Below are positions 1 to 5,726 of a DNA stretch of 8,258 nucleotides, one piece after another (position 1 is the stretch's first letter; each line of letters opens with the position of its first letter). Source of the stretch: an uncultured Oscillospiraceae bacterium (GTDB taxonomy: Bacteria > Bacillota > Clostridia > Oscillospirales > Oscillospiraceae). Location of the stretch: the NCBI GenBank assembly GCA_947624465.1, contig CANQKJ010000092.1, positions 1 through 8,258 on the forward strand. The letters run 5' to 3'. The notes beneath the pieces were generated by a model. The model saw nothing but the letters and a program-made list of their open reading frames with translations, made no database searches and had not been told where the DNA came from. Both the position numbers and the translations under genes were made by a program.

Positions 1-441
1 GCCGTAATTATCCCTGAGGCTCTCCCTTGTGATGCGGGTGACCGGCTCGCCGCTTACGCGTATCTGTCCGCTGTCTGTATCATAGAACCGCATCAGAAGA
101 TTGATGACCGTCGTCTTTCCGCAGCCTGTCGGACCCACAATTGCCACGCGCCAGCCCGGTTTCACATGCAGATTCAGATCCTCGATCAGTCTGCGCTCCT
201 TTGAATAAGAGAAATACACATGGTCAAGCTCCACCGTTCCATCCGCCTGCTCTAACGCCACAGCGTCCCCATCATCCGGTCTCTCCGGCTCCTCCACGGG
301 GCCCGTCTCCCCCTGATTTGGGACGACGGGAGGCCGTCCCGGCCCGCTCAGGAGGGCGTCCGCCGCGGTCTCATCCCCTCCGTCCTCATTCTCGTCCTCA
401 TCCCTCACGGCCCTCAACAGCTCTTCCAGCCGGTCGATCAC
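1..441 (-). CDS. Chimeric open frame: phage N-terminus joined to ABC exporter ATPase domain, 3' partial
   Basis: A GTG start at 441 overlaps the TGA of the frameshifted chaperone frame (GTGA) and has an AAGGGGGG ribosome site (458-451) 9 nt upstream, so translation is likely to begin here. The first 45-50 residues are acidic and low in complexity (VIDRLEELLRAVRDEDENED) and match no family I know; by position this is a phage gene between the tail chaperone and the tape measure. From about 240 down to 1 the same frame encodes the start of an ABC exporter nucleotide-binding domain: VELDHVYFSYSKE with the A-loop tyrosine, then Walker A GPTGCGKTT (135-109), then LLMRFYDTDSGQI. This resembles the MsbA/MdlB type of type I exporter. 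The frame has no stop before the window edge, so the Q-loop, signature motif and Walker B are not seen. The transmembrane domain that normally precedes such an ATPase is absent, and base use changes within the frame. It is most likely a junction artefact or deletion endpoint rather than a working protein. Confidence 0.7.
   Translation of the reverse strand, partial: MIDRLEELLRAVRDEDENEDGGDETAADALLSGPGRPPVVPNQGETGPVEEPERPDDGDAVALEQADGTVELDHVYFSYSKERRLIEDLNLHVKPGWRVAIVGPTGCGKTTVINLLMRFYDTDSGQIRVSGEPVTRITRESLRDNYG
230..310. other. Junction between phage DNA and ABC exporter DNA
   Basis: Read on the minus strand, DNA above this zone uses almost only G- or C-ending codons, like the rest of the phage module. 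DNA below it uses TTA, CTT, AAT, GTA, ATA and TCA codons and encodes a clear exporter ATPase. The exact breakpoint cannot be fixed: residues GPVEEPERPDDGDAVALEQA could belong to the phage gene or to the linker that precedes exporter ATPase domains. I see no direct or inverted repeat, att-like core or insertion sequence end at the join. The frame stays open across it. Confidence 0.6.
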
Positions 442-1051
442 AGGCCGCCGCCCCCCTTCAGTCTCGCGTATCTCGCCCAGTCAAACCCGGCGTTGACCCC
501 CCAGTCCTCCCTGGGGGCGCCGCAGACGGGGCAGGGCTCCCGCTCCGCCCGCTCCCGGCAGGAGGGGCACAGCCGCGCCAGCTCCTCCTCCCGGTCCAGC
601 GCCAGGTTCAGGGCGCACCACAGATAGTCCCGGTCCTTCATCTTCCGGGCCCGTTCCTCCGTGGGAAGAGCGCCGAACAGGCGGAGCACACGCCACTGAA
701 GGCGCTCATAACGCGCGTGCTCCAGGCTTTTTTTCGCCGTTCCTGCTCCTCGGCGCTCCCCACCGGGGAGGGATTCTGCGCCCGGTTGAATCCGGCCCAC
801 TGGTCGGACAGCCGGGCGATATCCTCCACCCGCAGTCCGGCCAGCACGGCCCGCCCGTCGGCAAAGACGGGCTTTCCGTCCTTCTCCAGCGCCCTGGCGA
901 GGAGGCAGGCGTTGTCGCACAGCGCCCGCTCCCCCTGATCGGCGGCCAGCGCGGCCCCCTCCCGGCGGGCCTCCAGCGCCTCCAGGGTGGACAGCAGCCG
1001 AAGCTCCCCCTCGGCCACCGTCATCCGCTCCCGTCCCGCCCGGATGCTCAT
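438..1051 (-). CDS. Tail assembly chaperone, -1 frameshift fusion product (gpGT analogue)
   Basis: Slipping back one base on A-AAA-AAA (734-728) joins the first 108 codons of the chaperone to a second frame that ends at TGA 440-438, giving a predicted 204-residue protein. The second frame has a protein-like composition: SLEHARYERLQWRVLRLFGA, then a conserved-looking stretch KMKDRDYLWCALNLALDREE, then CPSC, eight residues, CPVC (Cys 162, 165, 174, 177), then DWGVNAGFDWARYARLKGGG. The four cysteines suggest a zinc knuckle. The frame has no good start or ribosome site of its own; its open part upstream of 734 is only a shadow of the zero frame. In lambda and many other tailed phages the longer product is the minor form and recruits tail tube subunits to the chaperone-coated tape measure. 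That role here is inferred from the family. The stop overlaps the next start (GTGA). Confidence 0.78.
451..458 (-). promoter_or_regulatory. Ribosome binding site for the GTG start at 441
   Basis: AAGGGGGG lies 9 nt before the GTG within the end of the chaperone's frameshift frame. It is the main reason to accept that a separate gene begins there, overlapping the stop by GTGA. Confidence 0.5.
522..569 (-). other. Four-cysteine (zinc knuckle-like) motif in the frameshift-only part of the chaperone
   Basis: Codons 162-177 of the frameshift product read CPSC, eight mostly charged residues (RERAEREP), then CPVC. The CxxC-x8-CxxC spacing suits a small zinc-binding loop. Since it occurs only in the frameshifted product, metal binding would be restricted to the minor longer form. 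Zinc binding itself is inferred. Confidence 0.55.
638..1051 (-). CDS. Tail assembly chaperone, zero-frame product (XkdN-like, gpG analogue)
   Basis: This 137-residue protein starts at ATG 1051, which overlaps the tail tube stop as ATGA. I prefer it to an upstream ATG at 1141, which lies inside the tube gene. The N-terminal part (MSIRAGRERMTVAEGELRLL) is followed by a mostly helical, charged region (LLSTLEALEARREGAAL, ALCDNACLLARALEKDGKP). Such proteins coat the tape measure protein while the tail tube assembles and are not kept in the virion. The assignment rests on its place directly after sheath and tube, its size (PBSX XkdN is similar) and the slippery A7 near its end. After the slip site the zero frame runs only 29 more residues to a stop at 638. 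The family call is inferred from synteny and the frameshift; the sequence itself is weakly diagnostic. Confidence 0.75.
   Translation of the reverse strand: MSIRAGRERMTVAEGELRLLSTLEALEARREGAALAADQGERALCDNACLLARALEKDGKPVFADGRAVLAGLRVEDIARLSDQWAGFNRAQNPSPVGSAEEQERRKKAWSTRVMSAFSGVCSACSALFPRRNGPGR
683..734 (-). promoter_or_regulatory. Programmed -1 ribosomal frameshift signal
   Basis: On the minus strand the zero-frame codons are CGA AAA AAA GCC, so the heptamer A-AAA-AAA (734-728) fits the X-XXY-YYZ rule for tandem -1 slippage. After a 4-nt spacer (GCCT) comes a stem of 11 base pairs: GGAGCACGCGC (723-713) pairs with GCGTGTGCTCC (693-683), with one G-U wobble and a 19-nt loop (712-694). The slip site, short spacer and strong downstream stem-loop are the parts expected of a stimulated frameshift. 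The frame reached by the slip stays open for 96 more codons. I see no clear upstream Shine-Dalgarno-like stimulator and did not test for a pseudoknot. Confidence 0.82.
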
Positions 1052-1449
1052 GTCCTGATCTCCAGCCGCTTCCGGGCCACCAGGGTCAGCTTCTCCATCA
1101 CGGTCTGGCCCAGCTTGGCGTCCTCCTGGATGTCGCTCCACTGGCAGTCAGAGTAGATGATCTTCCGGTCCGGCTTGCAGATGACCAGGGAAAAGTCCTT
1201 CAGGTCATAGAAGTCCAGCCCGTCGGCAATGGCGCCGTCGGTGGCGTACAGCCGGCTCAGTTGGATGGTGTGGGTCTGGGGCCCCTGCACGGTGGCCACC
1301 GGCTCGCTCTCGCCGAAGGCCTCCACCGTGCCGGAGGTCCTGGTGGACTTGCAGGTGTAGCTCTGCACCACGGCCACCTTTTTGCCGTCCAGTTCCAGCC
1401 AGATATCGTTGCTGGTGGGGAATCCGGCCTGTCCAAAGGCAATGCTCAT
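1048..1449 (-). CDS. Phage tail tube protein (XkdM-like)
   Basis: This 133-residue protein forms the inner tube through which DNA passes in a contractile tail. It begins MSIAFGQAGFPTSNDIWLEL with a GGGGGAGAG ribosome site just upstream, 15 nt after the sheath stop. The length is close to PBSX XkdM, and the content fits a beta-rich tube fold: a hydrophilic N-terminus, a middle strand pattern (KKVAVVQSYTCKS, VEAFGESEPVATVQGPQTHT), and a C-terminal half with DLKDFSLVICKPDRKIIYSD and EKLTLVARKRLEI. It lies between sheath and tail chaperone, the standard position for the tube gene of myoviruses and PBSX-like particles. Its stop overlaps the chaperone start (ATGA), suggesting coupled translation. 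Residues SGTVEAFGESEPVATVQG resemble the stretch in XkdM-type proteins that reads as 'ESEPVA'. I am fairly sure of the role but less sure of the exact family. Confidence 0.85.
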   Translation of the reverse strand: MSIAFGQAGFPTSNDIWLELDGKKVAVVQSYTCKSTRTSGTVEAFGESEPVATVQGPQTHTIQLSRLYATDGAIADGLDFYDLKDFSLVICKPDRKIIYSDCQWSDIQEDAKLGQTVMEKLTLVARKRLEIRT

Positions 1450-1464
1450 ACTCTCTCCCCCTTA

Positions 1465-2517
1465 TCAAACGGTGATGTGGGCCGACAGCCAGATCTGGTT
1501 CAGCCCATGGGCCACGGTGAAGGCGAACTCCACCAGGCACACGGTGGGGTCCTCCGGCAGGGCGGAAACGGTCACGTCCTCATAGCTGTCGATGATCTCC
1601 CGTTCCACCCGCCGCTCCAGCTCCATCACGGTCTGGGAGCGGATGGCCCCTCTGGTCTGCTCGGTGTTCTTCGCGCGGCTGAATCTCGCCCGCAGGGCCT
1701 CCCGGACGCCGGGGATGACCTCGTCCACCACCAGGATGGTGGTCAGCTCCCGCCAGGTGGGGTCCTCGGCGTCGCCGGTGGCGGTCCGGGTGGTGACGGC
1801 CCGCACCACATTGCAGCTCCCGGCCAGGGTCTCCAGCGGGGTGACGCCGCCCCGGATCAGCTTGTCGATGTCCCCGTCGTCGTAGCTGGCCTCCAGGCCG
1901 CTCAGCCCGTAGAGCCGCACCCCGCCCAGGGGCAGCGCCGGGTCGCTGTTCCCGGCGATGGCGCCCGCCGCCGCCGCGGCGCACAGATACCCGCCGGCGG
2001 CCATGCCGGCGCCGTCCACCGCGCCGGGGGCCACCAGCACCATCCGCTCACAGTTGAGGGTCTTGGCCCTGGCGATGAGCTGGTCCGCCGTCTCGGCGGC
2101 TTTTCCCCCCACCACGGCGATGCGCTCCTTTCGGGCGGCGGAGCAGGCCTGCACCATGTCCATCAGCTTTTTCTGGGTGGCCGCGTCGTCGCTGTCGCAC
2201 GTCACCACGGCCACGTCCTCCAGCTCCGCCGCCTGGGCAAAGGCGCCGTCATAGTCCTCATCCGCCTCCACGGGGATGCCGTATACCAGCCCCGCGCCGT
2301 TTCGGATGGCCAGCCGGGCCATCTGGCTGAGGGCGCACTCGCCCACATCGCCCACGGCGCGGCTGTAGCTGCTCCAGGAATAGGCCTTCGCCCCGTCCTT
2401 CTTGTCCGTCCTGGCGGCGATGGCCACCGCCCTGCCCCGGCCGGCGGCGGCCGTCAGGCTGGACGCCTCGTAGGAGGAATACACCCCCGGCCGCTCATGC
2501 TGTACGATCATGCTCAT
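1465..2517 (-). CDS. Phage contractile tail sheath protein (XkdK-like)
   Basis: This 350-residue protein is the outer sheath that contracts to drive the tail tube through the cell envelope. The N-terminus has the typical HERPGVYSSYEAS segment of sheath proteins. The centre has alternating strands and helices (EDVAVVTCDSDDAATQKKLM, ERIAVVGGKAAETADQLIAR, CERMVLVAPGAVDG), then the alanine-rich GYLCAAAAAGAIAGNSDPAL common to sheaths. The C-terminal domain (EDPTWRELTTILVVDEVIPG through VEFAFTVAHGLNQIWLSAHI) is the conserved part that polymerises. It is shorter than PBSX XkdK, as are many sheaths from gut Firmicute phages, probably for lack of an outer decoration domain. The start ATG at 2517 overlaps the preceding stop (ATGA); a second ATG two codons on is also possible. 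Its presence identifies the tail as contractile. Confidence 0.92.
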   Translation of the reverse strand: MSMIVQHERPGVYSSYEASSLTAAAGRGRAVAIAARTDKKDGAKAYSWSSYSRAVGDVGECALSQMARLAIRNGAGLVYGIPVEADEDYDGAFAQAAELEDVAVVTCDSDDAATQKKLMDMVQACSAARKERIAVVGGKAAETADQLIARAKTLNCERMVLVAPGAVDGAGMAAGGYLCAAAAAGAIAGNSDPALPLGGVRLYGLSGLEASYDDGDIDKLIRGGVTPLETLAGSCNVVRAVTTRTATGDAEDPTWRELTTILVVDEVIPGVREALRARFSRAKNTEQTRGAIRSQTVMELERRVEREIIDSYEDVTVSALPEDPTVCLVEFAFTVAHGLNQIWLSAHITV

Positions 2518-3014
2518 GTCCTTCTCCCTTTCACTTCAAAGTCGGTAAAGTACCCGCCGGCCTCCTGGTCGGCGGCCACGGTGAGCCACACCCGGCACAG
2601 GCATTCCATCCGCAGCCGGTATATGCCCTCTCTGTCCAGCCACTCGGTCTGGCCAACTGTCAGCTCGCACACCTCCAGACCCGCCGCGCCCCGGGTCAGC
2701 AGCGCCTCCGCGGCCTGTTCCGCGGCCTCCTGGCAGGCGCTCCCGCCCCCGTCTCTGGGCGCGTACACGTCGATGGCCAGGGTGAGGTCCGCCGCCCGCC
2801 CGTAAAGTTCTCTCCCTTTACCGCCGTTGGTCTCGCTGCCCAGGTAATTCTGAAACCCGCTGCCGGCGCAGCGCACGCTTTTCACGGATACCGCCGCCAC
2901 GGCCTCTCTCCACCGGCTGGCCGGCTCGGGCGTCCTGGCCAGGACCGCGTTGATCCCGCTCTCCCGCAGGAGGGAGACGACCCCCTCCCGCAGTCCGTTG
3001 AACCCGCCGCTCAT
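2514..3014 (-). CDS. Probable tail terminator or neck protein
   Basis: The protein has 166 residues from ATG 3014, which overlaps the previous stop (ATGA). A longer frame starting at 3119 only adds out-of-frame sequence from the upstream gene. It begins MSGGFNGLREGVVSLLRESG and has a central DLTLAIDVYAPRDGG strand and a C-terminal YFTDFEVKG. No motif is diagnostic. Its place just before the sheath and after two connector-sized genes, its length, and its alpha/beta pattern fit the tail terminator that caps the tube and joins it to the head. In PBSX-like operons the genes at this point (XkdI/XkdJ region) are minor structural proteins. A minor virion protein with another role is possible. It has several cysteines with no clear metal-binding spacing. 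Confidence 0.55.
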   Translation of the reverse strand: MSGGFNGLREGVVSLLRESGINAVLARTPEPASRWREAVAAVSVKSVRCAGSGFQNYLGSETNGGKGRELYGRAADLTLAIDVYAPRDGGGSACQEAAEQAAEALLTRGAAGLEVCELTVGQTEWLDREGIYRLRMECLCRVWLTVAADQEAGGYFTDFEVKGRRT

Positions 3015-3346
3015 GGGGCGGTCTCCCCGCAGGGCCGGAGGGCCAGCCACAGGTGGGTGACCGCGTCCCCCACCGGGATGGGCTGGCAGGTCAGCACCTC
3101 GAACCGCTGGCCGCTCCACTCCAGCCAGCCCCCCGGACCGATGGCCTCCACCGGCGTCTCCGGCTCGGCCAGCCCCAGGAAACTGTCGGTCCGCTCCGCC
3201 CCCAGGACGCCTCCGGCGGTCTGCCGGTCCTGCCGCGTCATGGGCCGGACGATGGCCATCCCCCGGCCCGCCTCCGTTCCGTCCTCTCTCCGGCAGACGA
3301 TCTCCCTGCCATAGGCCCGGATGACCTCTCCGAACAGCTCTGTCAT
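3011..3346 (-). CDS. Putative head closure / head-tail connector protein 2
   Basis: This is a 111-residue protein. ATG 3346 overlaps the stop of the previous gene (ATGA) and is better than the upstream in-frame start at 3550, which lies within that gene. It begins MTELFGEVIRAYGREIVCRR and ends WLALRPCGETAP. A middle segment rich in beta strand (GGWLEWSGQRFEVLTCQPIP) and a late VGDAVTHLWLALRP are what one expects of small SPP1 gp16-type head closure proteins, which plug the portal exit after packaging. The assignment rests on size, predicted fold pattern and position between connector 1 and the tail terminator candidate; no diagnostic motif is visible. Confidence 0.5.
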   Translation of the reverse strand: MTELFGEVIRAYGREIVCRREDGTEAGRGMAIVRPMTRQDRQTAGGVLGAERTDSFLGLAEPETPVEAIGPGGWLEWSGQRFEVLTCQPIPVGDAVTHLWLALRPCGETAP

Positions 3347-3690
3347 CCCCGCACCCCCCGGAACACGAACCCGGCGTCCCGGATGTAGGGGGCCATCAGC
3401 TCCATGGCCCTGCCGGACAGCTTCCCGTCCTGTCCGCCGTTCTCCCGGCGAACGCTCATATCTCCGGCGGTGAGGGCGGTGATCTCCCCTCCGCCGCCGC
3501 AGTCTCTCATCCAGTCCGCGGCCATCCAGGCCGCCGCCAGAGGGTAGCATCCGCCGCAGTCCTCCGGCTTCACGCCCTCCCGCAGCAGGCCGTCCAGCGT
3601 CTCACAGGCGGCGGCGCACAGCAGCCGCAGCAGCTCCTCGTCCCGTCCGGGGCACAGCCCCTTCACGATCTCCAGCACCGCATCGGTCAT
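3343..3690 (-). CDS. Putative head-tail adaptor (gp6-like connector 1)
   Basis: This 115-residue protein starts at ATG 3690, 14 nt after the protease stop, with a purine-rich GGGGGGCGCGGAG upstream. It is helical: TDAVLEIVKGLCPGRDEELL, then LLCAAACETLDGLLREGVKP, then a segment with WMAADWMRD, and a C-terminal AMELMAPYIRDAGFVFRGVR. This short all-helical pattern and the position immediately after the head genes are typical of gp6-like (HK97) or SPP1 gp15-like adaptors that form a ring below the portal. Several cysteines occur (two close together in EDCGGCYP) but without a clear zinc-site arrangement. The function is inferred from context and size. Confidence 0.58.
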   Translation of the reverse strand: MTDAVLEIVKGLCPGRDEELLRLLCAAACETLDGLLREGVKPEDCGGCYPLAAAWMAADWMRDCGGGGEITALTAGDMSVRRENGGQDGKLSGRAMELMAPYIRDAGFVFRGVRG

Positions 3691-3704
3691 CTCCGCGCCC
3701 CCCG

Positions 3705-4574
3705 TCAGATGAGATAGGCCCCGTCGGCGGCCTCCGGCTCCTGTCCTTCCCCGCCGTAGGGGAGCTGGGGCCGTCCGGTGAGCAGCCTATCCGCCTTGCC
3801 CCGGTACAGCTTGAGGAGGCCCAGCAGCTCCTCCTCGTCCAGTCTGGCGCACACCCGCTCCAGCAGCGCCCGGTCGGCCTCCGGCTCGGCGATGCCCGCC
3901 AGCCGCGCCGTCTCCCGGCGCAGGCTCTTGAGGTATTTCCGCCCCAGCCGGGCCTCGTCCTCCAGCCGCCTCCCGGCGCTCTTGATGACCCCCGCCCTCC
4001 GCTGGGCGGGCACCGCCACAAAGGACCACTCATAGGCGTCCGTGGCCCCGGTGAGGACGCCGCAGCACACCTGCCCGTCGTACTCCTGCCCCTTCTCGTG
4101 GGGGCAGTCCTCCAGGGCCTCACCGCAGATGGAGCAGAGCACCCTGTCCACCGCGCAGCCCACGCTGACCTCCCGCTTGATGCCCCCGTCGATCTCGGCG
4201 ATAAGGTCGGCGTTCTCCCCGGTACGCATCATATAGGCCCAGCCCTTCAGGAATTTATAGGGCCGCCCGTCGGAGGTGACCACACCGGGATCGGTCACCA
4301 CCTCGGTCCGGTAGATGCGGGCCGTCTGCCCCTTTGCCGACCACTGGTGGTCGAACACCCCGGACACCCCCAGGAACAGCTCCGCCAGGGCGTCCAGCGC
4401 GCGATCGTCGAACCGCTCGAAGTCCCGGTCGATGTCGTTGTCGCACAGCCGCACCGCGAAGGTATACACCTCCTCCGCCGCCAGCTCCCGCCGGGCCAGC
4501 CGGTCGATGAGGGACAGATCCTCCCCCTCCGGCGTGCCGATGGCCTTCACCACCGCGTCCTTACTGATCTCCAT
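3705..4574 (-). CDS. Prohead maturation protease with cysteine-rich insert, possible scaffold tail
   Basis: This 289-residue protein starts at ATG 4574 (MEISKDAVVKAIGT). A GAGGAGG site 6 nt upstream decides this start over an in-frame ATG at 4685 that lies inside the portal gene. Motifs fit a caudovirus prohead serine protease: FDHQW with candidate catalytic His76, KREVSVG with candidate nucleophile Ser137, and EWSFVAVPAQ (182-191), the 'E-S-V-PA' box of these enzymes. Between the last two sits CSIC (147-150), CPH (157-159) and CC (170-171), a likely metal-binding insert. From about residue 200 the sequence becomes charged and helical (ARLGRKYLKSLRRETARLAG, DEEELLGLLKLYRGKADRLL). No separate scaffold gene is seen, so this tail could serve as an internal scaffold, as in other protease-scaffold proteins; that is inference. 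It overlaps the portal gene by 14 nt and follows the capsid gene, an unusual order. Confidence 0.82.
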   Translation of the reverse strand: MEISKDAVVKAIGTPEGEDLSLIDRLARRELAAEEVYTFAVRLCDNDIDRDFERFDDRALDALAELFLGVSGVFDHQWSAKGQTARIYRTEVVTDPGVVTSDGRPYKFLKGWAYMMRTGENADLIAEIDGGIKREVSVGCAVDRVLCSICGEALEDCPHEKGQEYDGQVCCGVLTGATDAYEWSFVAVPAQRRAGVIKSAGRRLEDEARLGRKYLKSLRRETARLAGIAEPEADRALLERVCARLDEEELLGLLKLYRGKADRLLTGRPQLPYGGEGQEPEAADGAYLI

Positions 4575-5706
4575 TCCGTTCCTCCTCGATGGCCCCCGCC
4601 TGCGCCCGATAGAGCGCGGCTCTGGCCTCCACTTCCTCATCCTGCAGATCCACGTCCACCCAGTCGATGTCCACCCGGTCGTCATAGCCCTTCAGCCGCA
4701 GCCACAGCTCGCAGATGCGCTCCACCACCGGCTCCAGGCTCCGCCGGATGGCGGCGATCTCGCTGGTGAGGATGTCCGCCTGCTGGCTGCTCATCCGCTC
4801 GGTGGAGGACCAGCTCAGGCCCAGCAGAAAGGGCGGGATGCCCGTCTTGGCCACCAGCTGCTCCAGGATCTGCCGCACCGGGACCTCGCTGTCCAGCACC
4901 TGGCTGTCCGCGCCGATGGCCCTGATCTCCACGTCGCCGGCCGCCACAAAGTCCCGCACGGCCCCGTCCCGGCCGGCCTGCATGGCGGCGGACCACTCCT
5001 TTGCCACCTGCCGGCACCGTTCCTCGGCCAGTCCGGCCTCGGCCCCCTTGCACACCACCGCGAAGCGCACGTTGCCCGTCCTCTCCCAGTTCTTGCCCAC
5101 AGCGTCAAAGATCTTCATCAGGATCTCCGCCAAAAAGGGCATGGACCGCAGCATGGACACCCCGTAGGGCGCCCCGGCCTCGGGCTGGAAGGGGGTGAAC
5201 AGCAGCAACTCCTGCCGGGGCAGCTCCCGCAGCTTCCCGTCGCTGTCCCTGGCCCAGAGGGTGAAGTCCAGGGGGCTGTCCCCCTCCCGGATCTCCACCC
5301 GGCTCACATCGGCGCAGAACAGGGCGGCCATATCGGACCCGTCGGCGGAGGGCACGATCTCGCCCACCGCGCGGCCGGCCACCAGCATGGAGTCCAGGTA
5401 ACCGTCCAGGAAGGACTGGATGCCCCGCCGGCCCCGCCCGGTGGGGACGGTGCGGAGGAACCGCTCCATCCCCTCCTGGGCTTTCCGGTCCTTACAGCGG
5501 ACGATGAGGCCGCCGCTCAGCCGGATCAGCTTGTCGATGGCCGCGTCGACGACGGGCACCCCCTCCCGGATGGCCCGGTACAGGGCGGTCTCCCCGCTGC
5601 GGAGGGGCACATAGCCGTCCAGCATGGCAAAGGGATGCCGCCCGGCGTCCCGGAACTGGGCGGCGGCCGCCGCCCGCCCCGCCTGTTTTCGTCTCAGAAG
5701 GCTCAT
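4561..5706 (-). CDS. Phage portal protein
   Basis: This 381-residue protein begins MSLLRRKQAG, with GAGAGGAGG upstream of the ATG, 20 nt after the capsid stop. Portal proteins form the 12-subunit ring at one vertex through which the terminase pumps DNA and to which the tail joins. The basic N-terminus, LYRAIREGVPVVDAAIDKLI near residues 40-65, the middle strands that carry 'GRAVGEIVPS', and the late IPPFLLGLSWSSTERMSSQQ followed by ILTSEIAAIRRSLEPVVERI match the layout of portals, in which the last stretch is the clip/stem region. It is somewhat shorter than the more common 400-500 residues. The C-terminus is acidic and helical (DVDLQDEEVEARAALYRAQA). The assignment is sound; I cannot say which portal family (HK97-like or other). 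Confidence 0.85.
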   Translation of the reverse strand: MSLLRRKQAGRAAAAAQFRDAGRHPFAMLDGYVPLRSGETALYRAIREGVPVVDAAIDKLIRLSGGLIVRCKDRKAQEGMERFLRTVPTGRGRRGIQSFLDGYLDSMLVAGRAVGEIVPSADGSDMAALFCADVSRVEIREGDSPLDFTLWARDSDGKLRELPRQELLLFTPFQPEAGAPYGVSMLRSMPFLAEILMKIFDAVGKNWERTGNVRFAVVCKGAEAGLAEERCRQVAKEWSAAMQAGRDGAVRDFVAAGDVEIRAIGADSQVLDSEVPVRQILEQLVAKTGIPPFLLGLSWSSTERMSSQQADILTSEIAAIRRSLEPVVERICELWLRLKGYDDRVDIDWVDVDLQDEEVEARAALYRAQAGAIEEERNGDQ

Positions 5707-5726
5707 GTCCCGCCTCCTCTCCTGTC

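Noticed and set aside
230..310. Prophage attachment site at the phage-ABC join
   Set aside because: The join falls inside the late structural operon, not at a prophage end. No integrase, tRNA or core repeat is visible, and only one side is in view.
438..920. An independent gene in the second chaperone frame starting at 920
   Set aside because: The part upstream of 734 is an Arg/Gly-rich shadow of the zero frame. Protein-like sequence begins only at the slip site, so frameshifting explains it better.
141..938. A 265-codon open frame on the plus strand
   Set aside because: It crosses the ABC fragment, the junction and the chaperone gene on the opposite strand. Its Pro/Ser/Arg-rich sequence is typical of a shadow frame.
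1261..2805. A 514-codon open frame on the plus strand
   Set aside because: It lies opposite the sheath and neck genes, spans their boundaries, and encodes a Gly/His/Pro-rich sequence typical of the antisense of GC-rich codons. The minus-strand proteins have clear family features.
3602..4123. A 173-codon minus-strand frame overlapping protease and connector 1
   Set aside because: Out-of-frame Arg/Pro/Ser-rich shadow; both genes it overlaps have better starts and family features.
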